Source: Sphingobacterium yanglingense (GTDB lineage Bacteria; Bacteroidota; Bacteroidia; Sphingobacteriales; Sphingobacteriaceae). From it: DNA of 64,000 bases. The stretch lies in contig NZ_SNYV01000004.1 in the NCBI RefSeq assembly GCF_004363245.1, positions 1 to 64,000 of the forward strand. The letters run 5' to 3'. Made by a program: the position numbers and the translations under genes. The notes under the pieces were generated by a model, which saw only the letters and a program-made list of their open reading frames with translations, made no database searches and was not told the origin of the DNA. Of this stretch, positions 54,379 through 62,757 are shown one piece after another; positions within the stretch are counted from its first letter, which is position 1, and the number at the start of each line of letters is the position of its first letter.

Positions 54379-55812
54379 TTATTTGGATGATAATGTTTTT
54401 GAAATAGTTGTGTTATAGGCTTTAAATGCAGGTATCAACGCTGCTACTATACCTAATGCTATCGCTGCTAATAGAATAAGCAATTCATTTGGGTATAGCT
54501 TGAATGCCTCAATAAAATCTGCACTCTGACTGGTCTGCGTACTTATATAATACAGTATGGTATGTCCCATCAGTAGACCGACCAGACCACCGATCAAGGT
54601 AATGACCAGCCCTTCGGTTACGACTAAGGCAAAGAGTTTTGTCTTGGAGGCTCCCATGGTACGCATGATTGCCATATCATACCGTCTATCTTTCAAGGCA
54701 TTGTAGAGGCTTATAAAGACACTCAGTGCTGCAATCAGCATAATCACATAAGCCAATATAGCTAATGAATCCAGACCTACACCTAATAACGAAAAAATCC
54801 TAGAGCTCTCTATTGCTGGTGAAGCCGCTTGCATATGTGTACTTTGGTTGATCAATCGAGGTAGCACGCCTATTGCTGCTGGTGAGCTATATTTGACTAA
54901 CAGAGCAGTGATTTCGACCCCGTGGTCTTCAATCATATCCTGTCCTATGCTTTTGACCATAGCAGGTGATTCCATTCTAGGCTTTTCTTTAACCAATTCT
55001 TCTTCAGCTTCCGCATGGTCATGTGTATGCTCCTGTGCTGTTGCATGTTCATGGTTGTGCTCTTCTCCGTCTCCGTGCTCATGTTTATGGTCCTCCGCCT
55101 TATGTTCATGTGTCGAATCGCTATGATGTGCATGATCGTGGTCATGGTCATGGTCATGGTCACAGTTTGGACCATGTATGTGTTCGCCATCATGCGCTAT
55201 GCCATGTACCTCCCATACGCTCGCTAGGTTGGATAGTATAAGATTGTCTACGACAGACCTAGCTGGTGCCAGTATACCAACCACTTTGAATGGATGGTCA
55301 TCATGGACGTGCGCATCAGCTGATAGGCCATGCGCACTATGTATTTCATCACCGATTTTTAACTGATGCTTGCGGGCTACTTCGGCACCAAGTACAATCT
55401 CAAAGCTTTTCGACCATAATGCCCCCTCAGCAAGCTTCAGTTCATAGAGTCCCATAAAAGAAGTATCCGTGCCAATAATCCGGTGCCCCTTAAAATTATC
55501 CCCCAAAGAGATTGGAACAGCCAATTGTACAAAAGGATTTTCGGCTATCTTGTTTGCTTCCGCTAATGATATATTGCCTGTAGGGTTGTCTACATGGTAT
55601 AGACTACTCAATATTAATTGCATCGGGCTACCTTTGGCACCGATTACCAAGTCTACATTCTTACTATTGTTCTCTAGTTGCTTTTCAAAGGTATCTCCCG
55701 ATATATATATAACCAATAGTATAGCAACACCGAATGCGGTCAAGACTATACTCAATAGGGTGGCGCCCCATTGTTGGGTAATATTCTTCCAGACTAATGC
55801 AAAATTGTTCAT
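54379..55812 (-). CDS. FtsX/MacB-type ABC permease with His-rich metal-binding insert
   Basis: This 477-residue permease has one N-terminal helix (about 17-38), a MacB-like periplasmic region and three C-terminal helices (about 345-370, 395-425, 440-465) with the FtsX core (ALKDRRYDMAIMRTMGASKTKLF). Residues 203-266 contain 22 histidines, including five DH pairs in a row, then HEHK, HKHEH, HNHEH and HTHDH clusters and one Cys (217). Such stretches bind zinc, nickel or copper. The ATPase gene is directly upstream (1 nt gap). The transporter probably handles metal or a metal-dependent envelope protein. Confidence 0.87.
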   Translation of the reverse strand: MNNFALVWKNITQQWGATLLSIVLTAFGVAILLVIYISGDTFEKQLENNSKNVDLVIGAKGSPMQLILSSLYHVDNPTGNISLAEANKIAENPFVQLAVPISLGDNFKGHRIIGTDTSFMGLYELKLAEGALWSKSFEIVLGAEVARKHQLKIGDEIHSAHGLSADAHVHDDHPFKVVGILAPARSVVDNLILSNLASVWEVHGIAHDGEHIHGPNCDHDHDHDHDHAHHSDSTHEHKAEDHKHEHGDGEEHNHEHATAQEHTHDHAEAEEELVKEKPRMESPAMVKSIGQDMIEDHGVEITALLVKYSSPAAIGVLPRLINQSTHMQAASPAIESSRIFSLLGVGLDSLAILAYVIMLIAALSVFISLYNALKDRRYDMAIMRTMGASKTKLFALVVTEGLVITLIGGLVGLLMGHTILYYISTQTSQSADFIEAFKLYPNELLILLAAIALGIVAALIPAFKAYNTTISKTLSSK

Positions 55813-55813
55813 A

Positions 55814-56440
55814 TTATAACTGATAGGTATTGGAGAAATTGTCCTTTATTCGTTTATCGTGCGTAGCTATTAGCAGCGTAGCTCCATAGGTATTGGCTGT
55901 ATCCAGTAAAAGCTCCAAGACATGTTGCGTATTGGTGTCATCCAGAGCGGCAGTAGGCTCATCGGCAACCAATATCTTTGGTCTATTGATCACAGCGCGA
56001 GCGATGGCTGCACGTTGCAATTGACCTCTGCTCAGCTGCGAAGGGTAACTGTTTGTTTTATCAAGCAGTTGCAACTTCTCCAATATTGCGGCTATGGCCT
56101 TCTTATCAATTGTTTTTTTTGCAAGATGTTGTGCCAATTCAATATTCTCTCCTATAGTCAGGTTTTTCAAAAGATGAGCTTCCTGAAAAATAAAGCCAAT
56201 GTTAGCAGCACGAAACCTATCGAGTTGACTTTCGCCAAGTTGATAGATATCCTGATTGTCTACGAATACTTTCCCACTAGTAGGGCGGGAAAGGCCACTC
56301 AATAAATGTAGTAAAGTCGTTTTTCCAGTGCCTGAGTCTCCTAATAGAAGGGTATGCTGATGTTTTTCTATTTTGAAATCAGGAAACTGCAGTTCGTGCG
56401 ACGGCAAATAGTTGAACTTAAGGTTTTCTGAACGTATCAT
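55814..56440 (-). CDS. ABC transporter ATP-binding protein (LolD/MacB type)
   Basis: This 208-residue ATPase has Walker A (GDSGTGKTTLLHLLSG, about residues 33-48), the signature LSRGQLQRAAIARAV and Walker B ILVADEPTAALDD. It is of the LolD/FtsE type that drives FtsX-like mechanotransmission permeases, here the His-rich one encoded next. The 11-bp palindrome ACCTTAAAGGT (56472-56482), 32 bp upstream, may be an operator. Confidence 0.9.
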   Translation of the reverse strand: MIRSENLKFNYLPSHELQFPDFKIEKHQHTLLLGDSGTGKTTLLHLLSGLSRPTSGKVFVDNQDIYQLGESQLDRFRAANIGFIFQEAHLLKNLTIGENIELAQHLAKKTIDKKAIAAILEKLQLLDKTNSYPSQLSRGQLQRAAIARAVINRPKILVADEPTAALDDTNTQHVLELLLDTANTYGATLLIATHDKRIKDNFSNTYQL

Positions 56441-56677
56441 GGATAATGTATTCCTACGGTGTGAATTTTCAACCTTAAAGGTATCGGAAATTGGTTACAA
56501 TAGAAAATCTTAATAAAATTATTACAGGATTAAGTCCTTTTCGCCTTAAAGAAAAATTAATGTATCTGAAATAAACGTCATGTTATTGGGGTTTATTGAC
56601 TGTCTTTTTTCGCCTTATCGGACCTAGTTAACGATTTATTAACAATAGGTTGAGGTAAAAGTAATTTGTCGGTAATA

Positions 56678-56705
56678 TTGAGTTAATATGCCCCTTATAC
56701 TTTTG
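56678..56705 (+). promoter_or_regulatory. Promoter of the TonB-dependent receptor gene (TTG - 17 nt - TACTTTTG)
   Basis: TTG at 56678-56680, a 17-nt spacer and TACTTTTG at 56698-56705 match the Bacteroidota promoter. The start codon at 56729 lies 23 nt beyond. Confidence 0.65.
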
Positions 56706-56728
56706 TGTTAAATTAAAATTAATTCAAG

Positions 56729-59578
56729 TTGAAACTAAATTTAAACATTAAAAAGGCAGGTTTGCTAGTATTAGGTGTAGTAGCAGGCTCAGTTGTATTT
56801 GCACAAAAGACAGATCCGAAAGGAAATGCCTTAGTAAAGGAGTCCACTAAAAAGGATACTGTTAATACGTTGAATGCACAGCAGAAAACGAGTGCTTCAA
56901 TCGCTGATGGGGTTTCAGCTTCGGTATTGGGTATCCGAGGACGGATCATCGACGTAGAGACGATGAAACCTATAGCGGGGGTAAGTGTATCATTGTCTGA
57001 TAATAGCAAAGTTACATCAACCAATGCAAATGGAGAATTTATTATCCCTGTTGACAAGAAGGGTGATTATAAAGTAGTAAGTAGTTATCTAGGGTACAAT
57101 AAGGAGATCACGCCGGTAGTTTTGGAAGCAAAAAACTGGGAGACTGTAAGTGTTGTGTTGGTAAGCGAGTCTTCGACACTAGATGAGGTTGTCGTGACAC
57201 GTAGACGTGTGCAAGCGACTGAGTTCGCTTTATTGGAAGAACGTAAGAATTCTAATTTATTCGTAGAGAAAATCGGTGCACAGGAGCTGTCCCGTAAAGG
57301 AGTGTCTGATGCGGCTGGTGCTGTCAGTCAATTATCAGGAGTTTCCAGACAAGAAGGATCAACACAGGTTTACGTCCGGGGATTAGGGGATCGTTATATT
57401 TCTACATCGTTGAATGGTTTACCAATACCAGCAAGTGATCCTAATCTGAAGAATATCGCTTTAGACATATTCACAACTGATGTAGTAGATTATGTTGGTG
57501 TGGATAAATCTTATAATTCTCCTTTGAATGGAGACTTCGGTGGAGCTACTGTAAATATTGGTTCTAAAGATTTTAAGGGAGATCGATTGTTTGAAGTTTC
57601 AGTAGGATCTTCTGTGAATTCTAATGCAATGAAACAATGGGGCGATTTCTATTTGCAGGATGGACCTAATTTCTTCGGTTATTCAAATTATAAAGCACCA
57701 GCAGATGTGCAAGGAAGCTATCATTTCAAAAATGGATGGGATCCTAAGAAGCAGACAGTGCTTCCAATGAATTTTGCTGTCAAAGCAGGAGACTCGTTTA
57801 AAGTTGGTTCTGAAGGAAGAATGAGTTTGTTTGGTATGGTGAATTTTGCTAATGGTTATGGAGCTCGCGAAGGTGTGAACTCTAGCTTTAGTGCACAGGG
57901 AGCACCGTTGAAATCATTGAATCAATCGCAACAAAGCTACAGCGCCAATACAACAGGAATGTTGAACGCCAACTATCAAATTAATGCTAAGCATAAACTG
58001 ACCTATAATTTCATGTATGTTAATGCGGGTAATCAATATAGGGATGTGTTTACTGGATATATCAGAGATGCAGGGGTAGATGCTGAGAATTACAGAGGGA
58101 CAATCAATCGTAGTACATTTTCATCTACGCAGTTGTTTATCAATCAATTGTTAGGTAAGCACACCTTGACGGATAAAGTCGAATTGGATTGGGGATTGGC
58201 TTACAACAATGTAAAAGGAGATATGCCTGACCGTTTGCAGAGTATGTATAGTACAACGACTAATGGTGATCACTATTTTATACGTGTCAATGCAGCTGAT
58301 AACCACCGATATACTTATTACCTTAAGGAAAATGAACTAGCTGCTAACGTTGCAGCATCATACAAACTAGGCGATAATAGAGGTAAACTGACAGTAGGGT
58401 ACAATGGAAGAATGAAAGAACGTTCTTTCGACGTAATGCAGTTGAACTTCAATATTCTAGACGGACAGCAGAGTACTACAAAGATGGATCCGAATAACCT
58501 GAACCAATATCTTGGTGCTGCTGGTTATGGTACATTTTATAATATTATAGGTTTAGCAGGGAATGCCTTTCAAAACTACAACGGTGACCAAGATATTCAC
58601 GCAGGGTTTGCAACAATGGATTATAAATTGACAGATCGATTGACGGGAGTATTGGGTGTACGCTACGAGAATATTAAACAATATGTCGATTTCTATAGTA
58701 TCGAATATTCTAGAGGTAAAAATACGCTGAAGAAAAATGGCTTATTGCCGAGCTTGAATCTAAAGTATGAGTTGAATGCTAAGAATAATCTACGCCTTGG
58801 TGCAAGTAAGACCTATACGTTACCTCAGTTTAAGGAAAGAGCACGCTTCCCATATGAAGAGGTAACCCAGACATTTGTTGGTAACCAATATTTATATGCT
58901 TCGGACAACTATAATCTGGATTTGAAATGGGAGATGTTCCCTCGTGAAGGAGAGTTATATTCCGTTACTGCTTTTGGAAAATATATACAGAATCCTATTA
59001 ATGAAATTGTGGTATCATCAACTTCCAATGATGTGTCGTATGCTAATACCGGTGATAAAGGATATGTATATGGTGTCGAAATAGAAGCGAAGAAATATCT
59101 GTTGGATTTAACAAATGATAAACTCTCGATCGGATTTAATACAGCTATCATGAAGACTGATCAAAAGTTTAATCCAGAAAAGGTATTTAAAGACACTGAC
59201 GGCCTCATTAATATCGATCCAACAAGCACTTCTTCAAAATTTACAGGAGCTTCTGATTTCATTGTTAATGCAGATCTATCTTATCTGAAAAACTTTGATG
59301 CTAAGCGAAATCTTTCTGCGACGATATTATATAATTATTACTCCGATAAGCTCAATGCAATTGGTACCGGAGGACGTGGTAATTTGGTGGATAAAGGCCT
59401 AGGTACATTGGATTTTGTGCTAAAGTCTAAGTTAACCAAACATTTGGGGGTTGATTTGACGGCGCGTAATATCCTAAACCCATCTTTTGAAAGATGGCAA
59501 CAAAATGAGACACCAGTGAAGGTGATGTCGTATAAAAGAGGAGCTACTTTTAGTTTGGGTGTGAACTATAAGTTTTAA
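56729..59578 (+). CDS. TonB-dependent outer membrane receptor
   Basis: This 949-residue protein has a signal peptide (residues 1-26, ending VFAQ), a carboxypeptidase-regulatory-like Ig domain (about 70-150; IRGRIIDVETMKPIAGVSVS), a plug (about 155-290; VYVRGLGDRYISTSLNGLPI) and a 22-strand-type barrel ending ATFSLGVNYKF. It imports an unknown ligand with TonB energy. The start codon is TTG; a stop lies just upstream in frame and no ATG precedes the signal peptide. No SusD gene follows; instead a beta-helix-like lipoprotein gene comes 99 nt behind. Confidence 0.92.
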   Translation: MKLNLNIKKAGLLVLGVVAGSVVFAQKTDPKGNALVKESTKKDTVNTLNAQQKTSASIADGVSASVLGIRGRIIDVETMKPIAGVSVSLSDNSKVTSTNANGEFIIPVDKKGDYKVVSSYLGYNKEITPVVLEAKNWETVSVVLVSESSTLDEVVVTRRRVQATEFALLEERKNSNLFVEKIGAQELSRKGVSDAAGAVSQLSGVSRQEGSTQVYVRGLGDRYISTSLNGLPIPASDPNLKNIALDIFTTDVVDYVGVDKSYNSPLNGDFGGATVNIGSKDFKGDRLFEVSVGSSVNSNAMKQWGDFYLQDGPNFFGYSNYKAPADVQGSYHFKNGWDPKKQTVLPMNFAVKAGDSFKVGSEGRMSLFGMVNFANGYGAREGVNSSFSAQGAPLKSLNQSQQSYSANTTGMLNANYQINAKHKLTYNFMYVNAGNQYRDVFTGYIRDAGVDAENYRGTINRSTFSSTQLFINQLLGKHTLTDKVELDWGLAYNNVKGDMPDRLQSMYSTTTNGDHYFIRVNAADNHRYTYYLKENELAANVAASYKLGDNRGKLTVGYNGRMKERSFDVMQLNFNILDGQQSTTKMDPNNLNQYLGAAGYGTFYNIIGLAGNAFQNYNGDQDIHAGFATMDYKLTDRLTGVLGVRYENIKQYVDFYSIEYSRGKNTLKKNGLLPSLNLKYELNAKNNLRLGASKTYTLPQFKERARFPYEEVTQTFVGNQYLYASDNYNLDLKWEMFPREGELYSVTAFGKYIQNPINEIVVSSTSNDVSYANTGDKGYVYGVEIEAKKYLLDLTNDKLSIGFNTAIMKTDQKFNPEKVFKDTDGLINIDPTSTSSKFTGASDFIVNADLSYLKNFDAKRNLSATILYNYYSDKLNAIGTGGRGNLVDKGLGTLDFVLKSKLTKHLGVDLTARNILNPSFERWQQNETPVKVMSYKRGATFSLGVNYKF

Positions 59579-59677
59579 TGGTTCTGTTAACAAAAATCTA
59601 ATATAGAGTTAATTATAAATAAATGTTAAACATCTTTCTTTGTACTATCGAAAGAAGAAAAAATTAAAATTAAAGAA

Positions 59678-60889
59678 ATGAAAAGATCTACTTCTACATT
59701 GTTAATGCTCGCTTTACTTGCGACTACTCCGATGGCTTTTACAGCTTGTAGCAAAAAAGACGATGCTACTGAAATTATCGATAACGATATTCGCACTAAT
59801 CTACAAGGAGAAGTTAAAGATGGTCAAAATTTAGTACTGGAAAGTGGTACTTATAAATTGAACGGACCTTTAATTGTAAAAGCTGGTGGAAAATTAACAA
59901 TAAAACCAGGTGTAATAGTAGAGGCAACACCATTTAAAGATGGTGAGGAGATCCGTTATATCGCAGTAGCTCAAGGTGGACAAATCTTAGCAGAGGGAAC
60001 TAAAGAAAAGCCTATTGTTTTTACAGCAGCTAATAAAGTACAGCAGGCGTGGGGTGGAATTGTTCTTTGTGGAAAGGCCCCAATTAATAAAGGAAATACT
60101 GCAAATGCAGAGGTGTCTGGCTTACCATACGGTGGTACTGTTGCAAATGACAACTCTGGTATCTTGAAATATGCGCGTATAGAGTACTCTGGTTATTCTT
60201 ATAATGCTGATAAAGAGTTTAACGGTCTTTCTATGTTTGGTGTAGGTAACGGTACTACGATCGAATACATTCAGGTTCACGAAGGCTCGGATGACGGTTT
60301 TGAGTGGTTCGGTGGTACAGTGAATACAAAATATTTGGTTGCAACAGCGAATGAAGATGATCAATTTGACTGGACTGAAGGTTGGAATGGTACAAATGAA
60401 AATTGGTATGGAAAAGAAGCTGCTTCTAAAGGAAACAGAGGTATAGAGGCAGATAACAATTCTAATAATCACTTAGCGAATCCTATTTCTAATCCAAAGA
60501 TTAAAAACTTAACGTTGATAGGACGAGGTGGTGTTGGTGCAACTGAACAACAATATGGAGCAGAGCCTCAGGCGATGAAGTTGCGTGTAGGTACTAAAGC
60601 AATCATTGACAATGTCGTATTGAGCAACTGGCAAGTTGGTTTTGACGTAGAACATAATGAAGGTATCGGCTATGTTGGAGATGGTACATTGAAAGTTACT
60701 AATGTGAAATTTGATAATGTGGTAAAGAAGTCGAAAGGAACAAAAACAGTTCCTGCTGGGTCTCCAGAAGGTACAAAAGGAGAGTCTGTTGATGTATCAG
60801 CAATCTATACAGAAAATACTAATGCTACAGGAGCTGGCGCTGGAACAGCAACTCCAGAGTGGGCTAAAGGTTGGACTGTTGGTTTGTAA
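59678..60889 (+). CDS. Beta-helix-like lipoprotein paired with the TonB receptor
   Basis: This 403-residue protein has a lipoprotein signal (FTAC, Cys23) followed by SKKDD, which resembles a Bacteroidota surface-export signal. The rest is rich in short Gly/Asn turns typical of a right-handed beta-helix (GKLTIKPGVIVEATPF; QAWGGIVLCGKAPINKG; EGSDDGFEWFGGT; DDQFDWTEGWNGT). It probably sits on the cell surface and may act as ligand-binding partner of the receptor encoded upstream, in place of SusD. Ligand unknown. Similar pairs look familiar from other Bacteroidota. Confidence 0.78.
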   Translation: MKRSTSTLLMLALLATTPMAFTACSKKDDATEIIDNDIRTNLQGEVKDGQNLVLESGTYKLNGPLIVKAGGKLTIKPGVIVEATPFKDGEEIRYIAVAQGGQILAEGTKEKPIVFTAANKVQQAWGGIVLCGKAPINKGNTANAEVSGLPYGGTVANDNSGILKYARIEYSGYSYNADKEFNGLSMFGVGNGTTIEYIQVHEGSDDGFEWFGGTVNTKYLVATANEDDQFDWTEGWNGTNENWYGKEAASKGNRGIEADNNSNNHLANPISNPKIKNLTLIGRGGVGATEQQYGAEPQAMKLRVGTKAIIDNVVLSNWQVGFDVEHNEGIGYVGDGTLKVTNVKFDNVVKKSKGTKTVPAGSPEGTKGESVDVSAIYTENTNATGAGAGTATPEWAKGWTVGL

Positions 60890-60907
60890 TCAATAGTTTC
60901 TAAATAG

Positions 60908-60950
60908 ATAGAAAAGGGCTAACTCGTAGAGTTAGCCCTTTTCTATTATG
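60908..60950 (+). terminator. Terminator behind the receptor-lipoprotein pair
   Basis: An 18-bp perfect stem (60908-60925 with 60929-60946; core GGGCTAACTC) with a 3-nt loop and T-rich tail. Confidence 0.88.
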
Positions 60951-61065
60951 GTCATCTGCAGTTTTTTAAATTAATCATTTATTAATGATGCGTTGACGAT
61001 TAAAACATATGTTTTGCATTTATTGTGATTATAATACAATGGTTTTTACTAAAAATGACTTCAAT

Positions 61066-61704
61066 ATGAAAACACTTTGTTTGTTTATCTTCTGTTTACT
61101 ATCTATTAGTCTCTCGGGGCAAGAAGCAAATCTCTTTATCAATGCTTATAATCCGAGCAAAGAACAGATTGACAGCGCTACTACTTTTATTCCACTTAAA
61201 GATGAGAAGGTGGAGTACAGGGAATTATTACCTTATACCGGAGACAAAGTTGAAGTTCATACGACTTTGAAGAGATGGTTTGTAGATAGTTTTCCAGGCA
61301 TTCAGAATGTGATCCAAATCGATGATCCACACTTAGGGGCATTAGTGGGAAAGGCTGGTAGAAAATATAGCTTTAAATCAGGAGTTAATAATTCGAATTT
61401 TACTATGTTCTTTACTGTTTCGATTGATATCGGTGCCAGTACTGTGGATATGAGGATATATAACATATATGGTAGTGATAAGCGTAGAAATAATCTGCAG
61501 ATGTATCTTGAAGCAACAAATTCCATGCTGAATGACGTTAATTTCGATCAGCATAGTTCCGTTGATAAGTTTGATCTGGACTTAACGAAATCCTATTTTG
61601 ATTATATGAAAGGAAAGCGAGAAAAATATAACGGTAAAGTTTTGTATGCGATGGATCGAGAGATTAGGTCTGTTTTTGAGTCGGCGGAGAATGTATTGAA
61701 GTAG
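61066..61704 (+). CDS. Exported DUF4468-like protein
   Basis: This 212-residue protein has a signal peptide (residues 1-18, ending LSGQ). Its middle (VEVHTTLKRWFVDSFPGIQNV; IQIDDPHLGALVGKAGRKY; FTVSIDIGASTVDMRIYNI) follows the DUF4468 pattern of a TBP-like fold common in Bacteroidota envelope proteins of unknown function. The frame is open 19 codons further upstream, but the signal peptide sets the ATG at 61066. No close neighbours. Confidence 0.7.
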   Translation: MKTLCLFIFCLLSISLSGQEANLFINAYNPSKEQIDSATTFIPLKDEKVEYRELLPYTGDKVEVHTTLKRWFVDSFPGIQNVIQIDDPHLGALVGKAGRKYSFKSGVNNSNFTMFFTVSIDIGASTVDMRIYNIYGSDKRRNNLQMYLEATNSMLNDVNFDQHSSVDKFDLDLTKSYFDYMKGKREKYNGKVLYAMDREIRSVFESAENVLK

Positions 61705-61990
61705 ACCTAATTGAAGAGAGAAGTTAATACTTATTAACGGTTATAACTAAATTAGTTTACGGTATTGTGAAGTGGTACAATTTCAATATATATGCCTTAA
61801 ACCCATAAACAGTTACAACGATATTGTACAGGTAGTGATGGATGCTTCATAGCCGTTTTATGAATAGGTAATACTTCTCTGTTTCCAGTAAAAAGTACTA
61901 TTCTACAATGTTTGAGTTGTTCTCAAAGCGTTACAAGTTGACAATAGTTGTACACAACTATAAGATAAATTCTTGCTAGTTTGCGCTCTC

Positions 61991-62315
61991 GCTACGTAAC
62001 ATGCGTTTAACGAAATAGTAGTTTATCTTGGGTGACAGTGAATGTCTGCTGTGGTTAATTCAGAGTGCGATTGACTGTGTTCAGTTTCTGCTAGTCTAGT
62101 ACCGATAAACCAGAAAGTGAGAATAGTTAGTGATAAAAACATGATTCTGGCTCCAATAGCTACGTAGCAATCATGGAAATCACTCTATAGACATCAGACA
62201 CGGGTATGAACTTGTAACAGACTTAGACTAAACTCTCAATTACTGCTGTTGGTTTCTGATCTTTTTGGTTCAGTTTGCGTTCGACTTGTACAAGAACGTA
62301 TCCATGTTACGTAGC
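61991..62315. repeat. 325-bp segment bounded by 13-bp inverted repeats
   Basis: GCTACGTAACATG (61991-62003) recurs as its exact reverse complement at 62303-62315. A related 10-bp palindrome GCTACGTAGC sits between (62159-62168). The segment has no coding capacity. It could be a decayed miniature mobile element or a protein-binding array; neither is shown. Confidence 0.45.
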
Positions 62316-62431
62316 AATAGGTGCTCTTTTATATTTACTTTTAGGGTAGAAGTAATGATTTTAACAGTGCTATATTAGTCTATAGAGCATTTTACAGGCT
62401 GATCTATTAATAATATAGAATTATTAATCAA

Positions 62432-62481
62432 AAGTCCCCTCAACTCGCCTGAAGTCCGCTCAAGTCCCCTCAACTCCGTTA
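62432..62481. repeat. Five degenerate 10-bp tandem repeats
   Basis: Consecutive decamers AAGTCCCCTC, AACTCGCCTG, AAGTCCGCTC, AAGTCCCCTC, AACTCCGTTA follow the pattern AASTCCNCTC. A 15-nt copy (62432-62446) recurs exactly at 62462-62476. Confidence 0.75.
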
Positions 62482-62488
62482 TAGATTC

Positions 62489-62631
62489 GACTATGCTTCG
62501 ATAACGCTCCGTACCATCCTCGGGATTGCTTCGGGGCTGCTTCGACTATCCTTTGGTAATTCTTCGACTATCCTTTGTCCCCAAGGCAAACGGTGCTCGA
62601 ACAATGGGCGAACAACAGGCGAGGATGTCCC
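62489..62631. repeat. Degenerate 11-bp tandem array forming an imperfect inverted repeat
   Basis: About thirteen 11-mers, most starting with G and ending in C, run in register, for example GACTATGCTTC, GGGATTGCTTC, GGGGCTGCTTC, GACTATCCTTT (twice), GAACAATGGGC, GAACAACAGGC. In the left half TTCG spans the unit joints, in the right half CGAA does, so the array folds back about 62571; CATCCTCG (62515-62522) pairs exactly with CGAGGATG (62620-62627). Confidence 0.75.
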
Positions 62632-62665
62632 AAGAGAGTCTCCAACCTGTTTCCTACCTCTCTTG
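62631..62665. repeat. 8-bp inverted repeat next to the 11-bp array
   Basis: CAAGAGAG (62631-62638) pairs with CTCTCTTG (62658-62665) across 19 nt. There is no T-run, so it is not a classical terminator. Confidence 0.5.
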
Positions 62666-62757
62666 AATAGGCATGCAAGGGCACTGGAGGGATCGTAGAC
62701 GCGCGTACATAAGGAAATGCTATGGATTATACTTTCGAACTTTAACGATCAAAGCGA

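Larger units (their letters stand above)
61705..62757. other. 1.05-kb non-coding, repeat-bearing region
   Basis: No credible open reading frame or known RNA gene is visible on either strand. The left half is AT-rich with a pair of 13-bp inverted repeats; the right third is more GC-rich and built of short-period repeats (see separate entries). It is the longest gene-free stretch of the window. Confidence 0.75.

Noticed and set aside
54848..55241. Met- and Cys-rich frames opposite the His-rich permease segment
   Set aside because: They are the complement of repeated CAT/GAT codons and have no independent support.
62432..62665. CRISPR array
   Set aside because: Units are 10-11 bp without spacers, with variable sequence, and no cas genes are near.
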